Below, piece after piece: positions 54,191 through 62,009 of a stretch of DNA of 64,000 bases. Location: the NCBI GenBank assembly GCA_035945995.1, contig DASYZR010000097.1:54681-118680 (forward strand), in the 5' to 3' direction. Every line of letters starts with the position of its first letter. Within the stretch, counting starts at the first letter, position 1. A program made the position numbers and the translations under genes. Source of the stretch: a bacterium. Lineage in GTDB: Bacteria; Sysuimicrobiota; Sysuimicrobiia; Sysuimicrobiales; Segetimicrobiaceae. The notes below the pieces were generated by a model that saw only the letters and a list, made by a program, of their open reading frames with translations, had not been told where the DNA came from and made no database searches.

Positions 54191-54888
54191 AGGTGACGCT
54201 GCTGCTCCCGGTCCTCAACGAAATCCACGGCGTGCGCGAGATCATGCCCCGGGTCAGGCCCGAGTGGTGCGATCAGATCCTCGTCGTCGACGGCGGGTCC
54301 ACGGACGGCACGGCCGAGTACTTCCGGGAGCGCGGGTATGCGGTGGTGGACCAGCGGCGCCCGGGCATGCGCTTTGCCTACCTCGATGCGCTGTCCCAGG
54401 TCACCGGCGACGTCATCATCACGTTCAGCCCGGAGGGCAACTCGATCCCCGAACTGATCCCGCCGCTCATCGAAAAGATCCGCGAGGGCTACGACATGGT
54501 GATCGTGTCCCGCTACGCAGACGGGGCCCGCAGCGACGACGACGACACCGTGTCCGGGCTAGCGAACCTGGTGTTTACCCGGACCATCAACCTGTTGTTC
54601 CGGGCGCGGTATACTGACGCCATGGTCATGTTCCGCGCCTACCGGCGGGAGTTGATCGGCACCCTCGATCTCGACAAGGAGGCCTCGTACTGGCCTGAGG
54701 AGGCGGTCTTCGGCAAGCGTGTGGGCTGGGAGCCGCTGCTGAGCATCCGGGCTGCCAAGCGGCGTCTCCGGGTGACGGAGATTCCGGGGAGTGAGCCGGC
54801 GCGGATCGGGGGACGCAAGCGGCTGCACGTGCTGTGGGGATTCGCCTACATCCTCGAGATTGCACGAGAGGTGATCTCGTGGCGCTAG
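54187..54888 (+). CDS. GT2-family glycosyltransferase (dolichol-P-mannose synthase-like)
   Basis: A 233-residue GT-A protein: LLLPVLNEIHGV, VDGGSTDGT, then ITFSPEGNSIPEL in place of the DxD motif. Short length without membrane helices matches a group of GT2-like proteins seen in sugar operons. GTG 54187 overlaps the dehydratase stop. It may transfer the unusual sugar of block G to a lipid or glycan acceptor. The acceptor and even catalytic activity are unproven, since the metal motif is atypical. Confidence 0.75.
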   Translation: MKVTLLLPVLNEIHGVREIMPRVRPEWCDQILVVDGGSTDGTAEYFRERGYAVVDQRRPGMRFAYLDALSQVTGDVIITFSPEGNSIPELIPPLIEKIREGYDMVIVSRYADGARSDDDDTVSGLANLVFTRTINLLFRARYTDAMVMFRAYRRELIGTLDLDKEASYWPEEAVFGKRVGWEPLLSIRAAKRRLRVTEIPGSEPARIGGRKRLHVLWGFAYILEIAREVISWR

Positions 54889-55880
54889 GGCCGGAACACG
54901 TGTCCGCGAGCCGCGACGCCCGATTCTACCGGGCGCTGCTCAGAATTCGCCGTGTCGAGGAAGCGCTCGCGGACGTCTACCCGACCGACAAGATCCAGAG
55001 TCCGGTGCACCTGAGTATCGGGCAGGAGGCGGCGTCGGTGGGTGTTTGCGAGGCCCTGGAGCCAGCGGACGTCGTGTTCGGCACGTACCGGAGTCACGCG
55101 TTGTACCTGGCCAAGGGCGGCGATTTGCCGCGCATGATCGCCGAGTTGTACGGGAAGGCCACGGGATGCGCCGGCGGGAAGGGCGGGTCGATGCATCTGA
55201 TCGACCCGGCGGCGGGCGTGATGGGGACGTCGGCCGTGGTGGCCTCGACGATCCCGCAGGCCGTGGGATTCGCGTGGGGACTGCGCGTTCGGGGAAAGCC
55301 GGCCGTGGTGGCGAGCTTCTTCGGGGACGGCGCCGTCGAAGAGGGGGCGTTCCACGAAAGCATGAATTTTGCCGCCCTCAAGCGCCTGCCGGTGCTCTTC
55401 GTCTGCGAGAACAACTTCTACGCGATCCACTCGCCGCAGGGCGCCCGCCAGCCGTCCTCCGACCTGCTCGATCGGGCGCGCGCCTACGGCATCCCGGCTG
55501 CGCGGATCGACGATTCCGACGCCGCTGCGATCTACGAGGCCGCCCGGGACGCCGTCGACGCGATACGAGGTGGTGCCTCGGGCCCGAGATTCCTGGAATG
55601 CCGCGCCTACCGCTGGCGAGAGCACGTCGGGCCGAACGAGGATTTTGACGCCGGGTACCGGTCGCGAGACGAGGCGGAACCCTGGTTCCGCCTCGATCCG
55701 GTGGCGCGCGCGGGCGACCTCCTGCGGCCGGAAGTCCGCCGGGCGATCGAAGAGGAAGTGCTGGCGGAGGTTCGCCGGGCCTTCGAGTTCGCGGAGCGCA
55801 GTCCGTTCCCGGACCCCGAAGCACTCTCCACAGACCTCTTCAAGGAGTCAGCGCATGGAGCGCCTGCTGACGTACGCTGA
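54879..55880 (+). CDS. Thiamine-diphosphate E1 component, alpha subunit
   Basis: A 333-residue E1-alpha homologue of 2-oxoacid dehydrogenases. SIGQEAASVGV, GTYRSHALYLAKGG, and the thiamine-diphosphate site GDGAVEEGAFHESMNFA with ENNFYAIHSP are intact. Normally it decarboxylates a 2-oxo acid and passes the acyl group to E2. GTG 54879, after AGAGAGGTG, overlaps the GT2 gene by 10 nt. No E2 or E3 gene is nearby, so it more likely donates a two-carbon or larger unit to a keto-sugar. Confidence 0.85.
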   Translation: MALGPEHVSASRDARFYRALLRIRRVEEALADVYPTDKIQSPVHLSIGQEAASVGVCEALEPADVVFGTYRSHALYLAKGGDLPRMIAELYGKATGCAGGKGGSMHLIDPAAGVMGTSAVVASTIPQAVGFAWGLRVRGKPAVVASFFGDGAVEEGAFHESMNFAALKRLPVLFVCENNFYAIHSPQGARQPSSDLLDRARAYGIPAARIDDSDAAAIYEAARDAVDAIRGGASGPRFLECRAYRWREHVGPNEDFDAGYRSRDEAEPWFRLDPVARAGDLLRPEVRRAIEEEVLAEVRRAFEFAERSPFPDPEALSTDLFKESAHGAPADVR

Positions 55881-56901
55881 GGCGATCCGCGAAGCCACCG
55901 AGCAGGAGATGGACCGGGATCCCTCGGTCGTCGTGCTCGGCATCGGCGTCGACGACTTCCGGGGGATTTACGGGACCACCCGCGGCCTGCAGGCAAAATT
56001 CGGTCCCGCACGGGTGAGCGACACCCCGTTGTCCGAAGACGGGATGACGGGGGTGGCGATCGGCGCGGCGCTCTCGGGGCTGAGGCCGATCCACGTGCAC
56101 ATCCGGATGGACTTCCTGCTGCTGGCAATGAACCAGCTCATCAATATCGCCGCGAAGAGCCGGTACATGTACGGCGGGGCGGTTTCCGTCCCGATCGTCG
56201 TCCGGTCGATCATCGGACGGAGCTGGGGGCAGGGCGCGCAGCATTCCCAGGGTCTCCACGCGCTCTTTGCGCACGTGCCGGGGCTCAAGGTGGTGGCGCC
56301 GAGCACGCCGTACGACGCCAAGGGCTGTCTTGTCGAGAGCATCCGGGACGACAATCCGGTGATGTTCGTCGAGCACCGGATGCTTCATGCGCAGAAGGGG
56401 CACGTTCCCCAGCACGCCTACGCTGTCCCGTTCGGCAAAGCGCGGACCCTGGCCCAGGGTGACGACGTGACCCTCGTCGGGATCTCGTACATGGCGGTGG
56501 AGTGCCTGCGCGCGCAGCGCAGTCTCGAGCAGGCCGGGATCCATGCCGAGGTCATCGATCCGGTGTCGGTGAGCCCGCTCGATACGGAGACCATCGTAGA
56601 ATCGGTGCGCAAGACCGGACGGCTCGTGGTGGTGGACACCGCCTGGACCGCGTGCGGCGTGACCGCGGAGATCGTGGCCCGCGTGGTCGAGCATCTCCAG
56701 GGCGTACGGCGCCTCCAGGTGTGCCGGATGGGGTACGCCCCGGTCGTCTGTCCGACCACCAAGAACCTGCAGGACCTCTTCTACCCGACGGTGGAGCAGA
56801 TCGCGTCTGCGGCCTATCGGCTCGTTCGGGGCGAGGCCGGCGCGTGGACCCCGGCCGCCTTGGAAGCGCCGGAGCTGGTGGCGTTCAAAGGGCCGTTTTA
56901 G
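55855..56901 (+). CDS. Thiamine-diphosphate E1 component, beta subunit
   Basis: A 348-residue E1-beta (transketolase-like pyrimidine and C-terminal domains): LLTYAEAIREATEQEM, DTPLSEDGMTGVAIGAAL, IRMDFLLLAMNQLIN and FVEHRMLH. It completes the heterotetramer with the upstream alpha subunit. ATG 55855 lies inside the end of the alpha gene, 8 nt after AAGGAG. The pair, placed between a GDP-sugar dehydratase and a ColD-like protein, suggests carbon-branching chemistry on a keto-sugar. Confidence 0.85.
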   Translation: MERLLTYAEAIREATEQEMDRDPSVVVLGIGVDDFRGIYGTTRGLQAKFGPARVSDTPLSEDGMTGVAIGAALSGLRPIHVHIRMDFLLLAMNQLINIAAKSRYMYGGAVSVPIVVRSIIGRSWGQGAQHSQGLHALFAHVPGLKVVAPSTPYDAKGCLVESIRDDNPVMFVEHRMLHAQKGHVPQHAYAVPFGKARTLAQGDDVTLVGISYMAVECLRAQRSLEQAGIHAEVIDPVSVSPLDTETIVESVRKTGRLVVVDTAWTACGVTAEIVARVVEHLQGVRRLQVCRMGYAPVVCPTTKNLQDLFYPTVEQIASAAYRLVRGEAGAWTPAALEAPELVAFKGPF

Positions 56902-56916
56902 GAGGTTCGGAACAGG

Positions 56917-58125
56917 ATGACCGCACCCGGGGCCGGGAGACCGAGCGTGACCAGGCAGTATCTGCTGGCGGACCGCACCATCAACCGCGACGACCTGCGG
57001 GATCTCGTCGCCTGGCTCGAGACGGATCCGTGGCTGACCCAAGGGCCGCTCGTGCGGGAGTTCGAACGCCGGTGGGCGGAGTGGCTCGGGGTCGGGCACG
57101 CGACGTTCGTGAATTCCGGCTCGTCGGCGATCCTCTTGATGTACTGCAGCCTCCTGTATTCCGGACGCTTGAAGAATACCAAAGTCGTCGTGCCGGCGAT
57201 CAGCTGGGCGACGACGGTGATGCCGGCGATCCAGCTCGGCTTCGAGCCCATCATGTGCGAAGCGGACTGGACGACGTTCGGCGTGGATCTCGATCACCTG
57301 GAGGCGCTGCTGCGGCGCGAGAGCCCGGCCGCGGTGATCGCCGTGCACGTGCTCGGCGTGCCGAACGAGATGGAGGGGCTGCTCCGCCTGCGGGAGCGGT
57401 ACGGCTTCGTCCTGATGGAGGACGCGTGCGCGGCGACCGGGTCGCGGTACGACGGCCGCCTCGTCGGGACGTTTGGTGAGCTGAGCGCCTTTTCGTTCTA
57501 CTACGGGCATCACATGTCCACGATCGAGGGCGGGATGGTCTGTACGAACGACGCCGGGCTGCACGACATCCTGGCGCAGACCCGCGCGCACGGCTGGCCG
57601 AAGGATCTCGCGCCCGAGCGGGAGGAGCAGCAGGCCCGCAGCCGGGACGTCATCGAGTTCAACCGGCCGTTCACGTTCTATTACCCCGGCTTCAACGTCC
57701 GGTCGACCGACCTGAACGCCAGGATCGGTCTGTCGCAGCTCGCGCGGCTCGACGAGGTCGTCCGGCGGCGAGTCGAGAACCACGCGGCGTATCAGGCGCG
57801 CTTTGGCCGCGCGCCCGGCTTCCACTACCAGCGGTGCGACCGGGCGGCCATTGCCAGCATCTCGTTCGCGGCCGTGGCGCCGTCGCAGGACCACCGCGAG
57901 CGGATCGCGCAGGCGCTTCGCGCCGGTCACATCGAGACGCGGCCGCTCGGCGGCGGCAACATGTCGCGTCAGCCGTATTGGACCGACCGGTACGGCACCA
58001 TCGTCTTCCCGGTCGCCGACAAGATCCATCTCGGCGGGTTTCAATTGCCGAACCATCCGCTGTTGACGACGGACGACGTCAACCATATCTGCGACACCGT
58101 GCTGTCGGTGCCGGCGGAGGCGTGA
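56917..58125 (+). CDS. ColD-like PLP sugar 3-dehydratase
   Basis: A 402-residue DegT-fold protein. VNSGSSAILLMYCSLL, VVVPAISWATTVMPAI and LMEDACAATGS are normal, but the Schiff-base lysine position is His in FSFYYGHHMSTIEGG (about His198). This substitution is the hallmark of ColD, which removes the 3-hydroxyl of GDP-4-keto-6-deoxymannose instead of transaminating. A Gmd/DmhA-like enzyme is two kilobases upstream, giving the right type of substrate. ATG 56917. It is one of three DegT proteins here; the other two keep the lysine. Confidence 0.85.
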   Translation: MTAPGAGRPSVTRQYLLADRTINRDDLRDLVAWLETDPWLTQGPLVREFERRWAEWLGVGHATFVNSGSSAILLMYCSLLYSGRLKNTKVVVPAISWATTVMPAIQLGFEPIMCEADWTTFGVDLDHLEALLRRESPAAVIAVHVLGVPNEMEGLLRLRERYGFVLMEDACAATGSRYDGRLVGTFGELSAFSFYYGHHMSTIEGGMVCTNDAGLHDILAQTRAHGWPKDLAPEREEQQARSRDVIEFNRPFTFYYPGFNVRSTDLNARIGLSQLARLDEVVRRRVENHAAYQARFGRAPGFHYQRCDRAAIASISFAAVAPSQDHRERIAQALRAGHIETRPLGGGNMSRQPYWTDRYGTIVFPVADKIHLGGFQLPNHPLLTTDDVNHICDTVLSVPAEA

Positions 58126-58161
58126 GATGACCGCCGGGATGCCGGCGGAGAGGAGCGCGGT

Positions 58162-59676
58162 ATGACGGGGCGACCGCTCGATCTGGTGCTCGTGAATCCG
58201 GGCGCCCGGCGGCAGATCTATCAGTCGCTCGGGTCGACGCTCTCGGCGATCGAGCCGCCGGTGTGGACCGGGCTCCTGGCCACGTTCGCGCGGCGCCGAG
58301 GGTACGCCGTCGAAATCGTGGACAGTCACGCCGAGGACCTGAGCCCCGAGGAGACGGCGCGGCGCGTTGCCGCTGCGTCGCCGCGCCTCGTCGCCGTCGT
58401 CGCCTACGGCCATCAACCCTCGGCGTCGACGCAAGTGATGCCCTCGGCCGGCGCCATCTGCGCCGCTGTGAAGCAGGCGGCCCCCGAGCTCAACGTGCTG
58501 CTGGTCGGCGGGCATGTGGCGGCCTTGCCTGAGCGCACGCTCCGCGAGGAGGCGGCGGACTTCGTGTGCGGCGGGGAAGGCCCGTGCACGCTGCTCGATC
58601 TCCTGGAGGCGCTCGGATCGGCGCACCCGGACTACGCAAAGGTCCGGGGACTCTGGTACCGGGACGGCGGGACGGTGCGCACGACCCCGCCCGCGCCGCT
58701 GGTCGGCGATCTCGATGCGGAGATGCCGGAACTGGCGTGGGACCTCCTTCCGATGGACCGGTACCGGGCCCACAACTGGCACTGCTTTGGCGATCTCACC
58801 CGCGAGCCGTATGCGTCGCTCTACACGACGCTCGGCTGCCCGTACCACTGCAGCTTCTGCTGCATCCAGGCGCCGTACAAGAGCGGCGAGCGTGTGCTGG
58901 GGTACAAGGAAGCGGTCAACAGCTATCGGTTCTGGGACCCCAAGACCACCGTGGCGCAGATCGACCGCCTGGTGAGCGAGTACGGGGTGCGGAACATCAA
59001 GTTTGCCGACGAGATGTTCGTGCTCAACATGAAACACGTGCACGGCATCTGCGACCTGCTCATCCAGCGGGGCCACGATCTCAACATCTGGGCGTACGCC
59101 CGGATCGACACCGTGCGGGGCGAGGATACCGTCGAGAAGTTGAAGCGGGCCGGCTTCAACTGGCTGTGTTTCGGCATCGAGGCGGGCAGCGAACGCGTGC
59201 GCGCGGACGTGGACAAGCGCTTCGAGCAGGACGAGATCTTCAAGACCATCGAGCGCGTGCGGGCCGGCGGCATCAACGTCCTTGGGAACTACATCTTCGG
59301 ACTGCCCGAGGACGATCTCGGCACGATGCAGGAGACGCTCGACATGGCGCTCGAGCTCAACTGCGAGTTCGCCAATTTCTATTCCACGATGGCCTATCCC
59401 GGCTCGCCCCTCTACACGCTCGCGGTCCAACAGGGGTGGCCGCTCCCGGCGACGTGGGCCGGATACTCGCAGCACGCCCGCGACACGCTGCCCCTGCCCA
59501 CGAAGCACATTTCGGGCCTCGAGGTGCTCCGGTTCCGGGATCGCGCGTTTCAGGTGTACTTCTCGAGTCCCCGGTACCTCGAGATGGTCGAGCGCAAGTT
59601 CGGCCGCCCGACGGTGGAGCATATTCGGGAGATGGCCTCGTTTCCGCTGGCGCGGCCGTACTCGCAGACGGCGTGA
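58162..59676 (+). CDS. B12-binding-domain radical SAM enzyme
   Basis: A 504-residue radical SAM protein. An N-terminal cobalamin-binding-type Rossmann domain (about residues 1-140; VDSHAEDLSP, LVGGHVAALPE) precedes the [4Fe-4S] motif C-x3-C-x2-C (LGCPYHCSFC, about Cys226/230/233) and a TIM-barrel with GIEAGSERVR. Class B enzymes methylate unactivated carbons or rearrange substrates. ATG 58162 follows GGAGAGGAG. It ends block G. It could C-methylate or otherwise alter the branched sugar; this is inference. Confidence 0.83.
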   Translation: MTGRPLDLVLVNPGARRQIYQSLGSTLSAIEPPVWTGLLATFARRRGYAVEIVDSHAEDLSPEETARRVAAASPRLVAVVAYGHQPSASTQVMPSAGAICAAVKQAAPELNVLLVGGHVAALPERTLREEAADFVCGGEGPCTLLDLLEALGSAHPDYAKVRGLWYRDGGTVRTTPPAPLVGDLDAEMPELAWDLLPMDRYRAHNWHCFGDLTREPYASLYTTLGCPYHCSFCCIQAPYKSGERVLGYKEAVNSYRFWDPKTTVAQIDRLVSEYGVRNIKFADEMFVLNMKHVHGICDLLIQRGHDLNIWAYARIDTVRGEDTVEKLKRAGFNWLCFGIEAGSERVRADVDKRFEQDEIFKTIERVRAGGINVLGNYIFGLPEDDLGTMQETLDMALELNCEFANFYSTMAYPGSPLYTLAVQQGWPLPATWAGYSQHARDTLPLPTKHISGLEVLRFRDRAFQVYFSSPRYLEMVERKFGRPTVEHIREMASFPLARPYSQTA

Positions 59677-60011
59677 GCCGCGTCGCGTGTAACCGCCTCA
59701 CGGCATCCACGCGGTCGTGTCAGGAGACCTGCCGCACCCGTATGCTGGCCGGCATGGCCGACGGGCTGTGATGGCCGATATTCCGATGACGGACGACGAT
59801 TGGTAAATGGTGGACGGTCTGCGTCCGGTGTCGACGGAACGAGAACCTCCGCAGAGTTACTCTGTACTGCTGTACTTCCCTCGGTCTCTCTGGCAACGCG
59901 TCAGCCACTACGTTGCCCGGTCGTGAGGAGGTCGAGACTGCGGGGGTCGACAAGGTCGACCTGGCCTCTAGTTGCCATGAGCCTTGCGCGCACCAAAATT
60001 ATCGCAAGCTA
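59677..60011. other. Intergenic region with one short hairpin
   Basis: 335 bp without a recognisable gene. GGTCGAC (59945-59951) pairs with GTCGACC (59955-59961) over a 3-nt loop, about 50 nt before the next ATG. Base composition falls here relative to block G. Confidence 0.4.
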
Positions 60012-61583
60012 ATGATTTCGAGGTTGTTCTCCAGAACGGCGGTTCAGTTGGTGGCCCTTGGCGCGATCACGCTCGCAACTTATTATCATGACCTCTACGG
60101 CGTCGCACGTGCCGATCAGTTAATCTACTTCTACCGCACCGCCAAGATCAACGACTTTTGGAATCTCACATTCGGTGCGTTTGACTTCAACCGCACGCAT
60201 TCCATCGGCGATTTCGCGCTCTTCCGGCCGGGTCTCTATTTCCTCCTTGGCGTCGAGAAATGGCTATGGGGCTACAATTTGCTGGCCTGGCAAGCGACGA
60301 GTCTTGGGCTGCATGTCGCCGTAGTCTTGAGCCTGTTCGCCTACTTCCGCGGGTGCCTACGGGGCGTGGGTGCAACACTGGAGTGTTCCTGGCTGCCTTT
60401 CGCCGCATCTGCTTTCTTCGCGACGCTCTACGCAGGCAGCGAAATGGTGGCGTGGCAGCACCTTGGCGGGTATCTTCTGTTTTGTCTTCTCCTCGTGCAA
60501 TCGGCGATCTGGTACCGGCGCTTCACGGCTCGACCGTCTGCGGGACGCGCGGCCGTTCTGGTCATCTGCGCGACCCTCGCGGCGTTTACTTATGAGTTGG
60601 GTGTTGCCGGGTTGGGAGCGTACGCCCTCCTTTGCGCCCTGGCGGCGATGAGAAACAGGACCGACCGCCGCCTTTATACCCTGGCCGCCGGGCACCTGCT
60701 GCTTGCGATCGTCGCGTATGCTGCCATCGATTACCTCGACTATCCGGCCGCAGCCACTGATCTGCCCCACCCTCCGATCGAAAGAACCGCGGCTGTCACC
60801 GTGGCTTATGCTCGCCAATGGACCAGCGAGATGTTCCTCCCCGCCGCAACTATCCTTTACCCCGGCGTCCGCATAACGGCTGATTTCAAACTGTCCGGCA
60901 CGCACCCGGGCAACACCATGATTGTCGTCGCGCTTGTCGCCGCCAGCCTCGCGGCACAGCGCAATAGGAAGCGACTTCGCGATGTCCAAATGGCGGTATT
61001 GTTCCTGGGACTCGGCATCGTCTACACGGCGACGATTGTTGCCCAACGCGCCCTTCCAAGAGGCGTCGAAGGCCAGTTCTTCAACAACAGCTATTACGCC
61101 TACACCTTTGCCCTTCTTTTCCTGCTGGCGGCCTTCCATTTTGTAGCGGTCCCATGTGAGCCGCGCACAGGCCCTCTCGCAGCGACGATAAGGTCGGTGA
61201 TCGTAGTCGCGCTGCTCCTAATCTCCGCCATAGGAGCGGGTAAGATTTATGTCCTTATGTTCAACGAGCGTCACGGTTATGCCGAACCAATTGAACAACT
61301 TATTACGCGAATCAATGGTCTGGTCCGTCAGCATCGCGGTGAGCGCGATTTCTCATTCACCGTGATGCCCGGTTGTAAGGGCAACCCGGACCTGCGCTGG
61401 TTTTCAATCCAGACCACGGTCAAGCGTTCGAATTACTCAATCGCCTGGGTGATGTATCCTCAATACGAGCGGGACGCTGGCGGCAAATATCTGGTTCGGT
61501 GTGATGACGCTTCGTCAGGCTCCGGTAACAGGGGTTCTGAGGCATCAGTACGTCTCGTGCAGGAGTCAGCGCGCGCCGGATGA
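60012..61583 (+). CDS. Polytopic membrane protein of unknown function
   Basis: A 523-residue protein with about 11-12 hydrophobic segments from residue 5 to 440 and a soluble C-terminal tail of about 80 residues. FGAFDFNRTHSIGDFALFRP lies after the first helix, as GT-C-type proteins have an early extracytoplasmic loop, but no conserved motif was recognised. ATG 60012 gives MISRLFSRT and then a helix; the frame upstream to 59913 is open but unlike coding sequence. Its codons use more A/T than those of block G (for example 27 G+C of 60 at 61261-61320), suggesting a different origin. Confidence 0.6.
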   Translation: MISRLFSRTAVQLVALGAITLATYYHDLYGVARADQLIYFYRTAKINDFWNLTFGAFDFNRTHSIGDFALFRPGLYFLLGVEKWLWGYNLLAWQATSLGLHVAVVLSLFAYFRGCLRGVGATLECSWLPFAASAFFATLYAGSEMVAWQHLGGYLLFCLLLVQSAIWYRRFTARPSAGRAAVLVICATLAAFTYELGVAGLGAYALLCALAAMRNRTDRRLYTLAAGHLLLAIVAYAAIDYLDYPAAATDLPHPPIERTAAVTVAYARQWTSEMFLPAATILYPGVRITADFKLSGTHPGNTMIVVALVAASLAAQRNRKRLRDVQMAVLFLGLGIVYTATIVAQRALPRGVEGQFFNNSYYAYTFALLFLLAAFHFVAVPCEPRTGPLAATIRSVIVVALLLISAIGAGKIYVLMFNERHGYAEPIEQLITRINGLVRQHRGERDFSFTVMPGCKGNPDLRWFSIQTTVKRSNYSIAWVMYPQYERDAGGKYLVRCDDASSGSGNRGSEASVRLVQESARAG

Positions 61584-61633
61584 GGCCTCGGAGTTGAGTA
61601 ACGGTGATATGATTAGTGCGGTGGAGTTGTCTG

Positions 61634-61945
61634 GTGGCAGCTGATCCGCTTGAGATCCGGATTGCCCGGCTCGACGGCGGCTACGAGCAGATCGACAGGC
61701 GCATGTCCTCTCTTGAAGGCGGACTGCGGGATCTTCAGACGTATCTTCGGGCCGAATTCACGGTCCTTCGCACCGAACTGCACGAGGAGATTCAGCGAGT
61801 GATTGCGCGCGTTGACCGTGTCGAGGGACGCGTAGACCACCTCGAGGGGCGTGTGGGTCGCGTTGACGCGCGTGTCGACATGGTTCTCTATGGTCTTGTC
61901 GTCGCGATCCTGGTGCCGATCTTCCTGCGGGTGTTCTTCCATTAG
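61634..61945 (+). CDS. Small coiled-coil protein with C-terminal membrane anchor
   Basis: A 103-residue protein: an amphipathic heptad region (IEEI-like helices, then repeats of VDRVEGRVDHLEGRV) followed by a hydrophobic tail VLYGLVVAILVPIFLRVFF. GTG 61634 is used, 7 nt after GGAG; GTG 61616 is possible. Its TAG stop, 61943-61945, is the first three bases of the IS left inverted repeat, so the insertion probably truncated the gene. Without the IS, the frame would add AGNDTSE before a TGA. Function unknown. Confidence 0.65.
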   Translation: MAADPLEIRIARLDGGYEQIDRRMSSLEGGLRDLQTYLRAEFTVLRTELHEEIQRVIARVDRVEGRVDHLEGRVGRVDARVDMVLYGLVVAILVPIFLRVFFH

Positions 61946-61965
61946 CCCAACTTCCGCAGTTGAGG
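61943..61965 (+). repeat. IS left terminal inverted repeat (23 bp)
   Basis: Perfect complement of the right repeat at 63887-63909. Its first three bases supply the TAG stop of the preceding coiled-coil gene. Confidence 0.9.
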
Positions 61966-62009
61966 GGTAAAACCCCCGGTTTTTCACGGAAAACGGGGCC
62001 GGGTCTTCA

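Noticed and set aside
54879..56901. Annotating the E1 pair simply as pyruvate dehydrogenase
   Set aside because: No E2 or E3 gene accompanies it and the gene neighbourhood is entirely sugar-nucleotide metabolism, so the specific name is not supported.
55840..59622. A 1260-codon open frame on the reverse strand
   Set aside because: It lies opposite the E1, ColD-like and radical SAM genes, is rich in Arg/His/Pro/Asp as expected of GC-rich antisense frames, and has no domain pattern.
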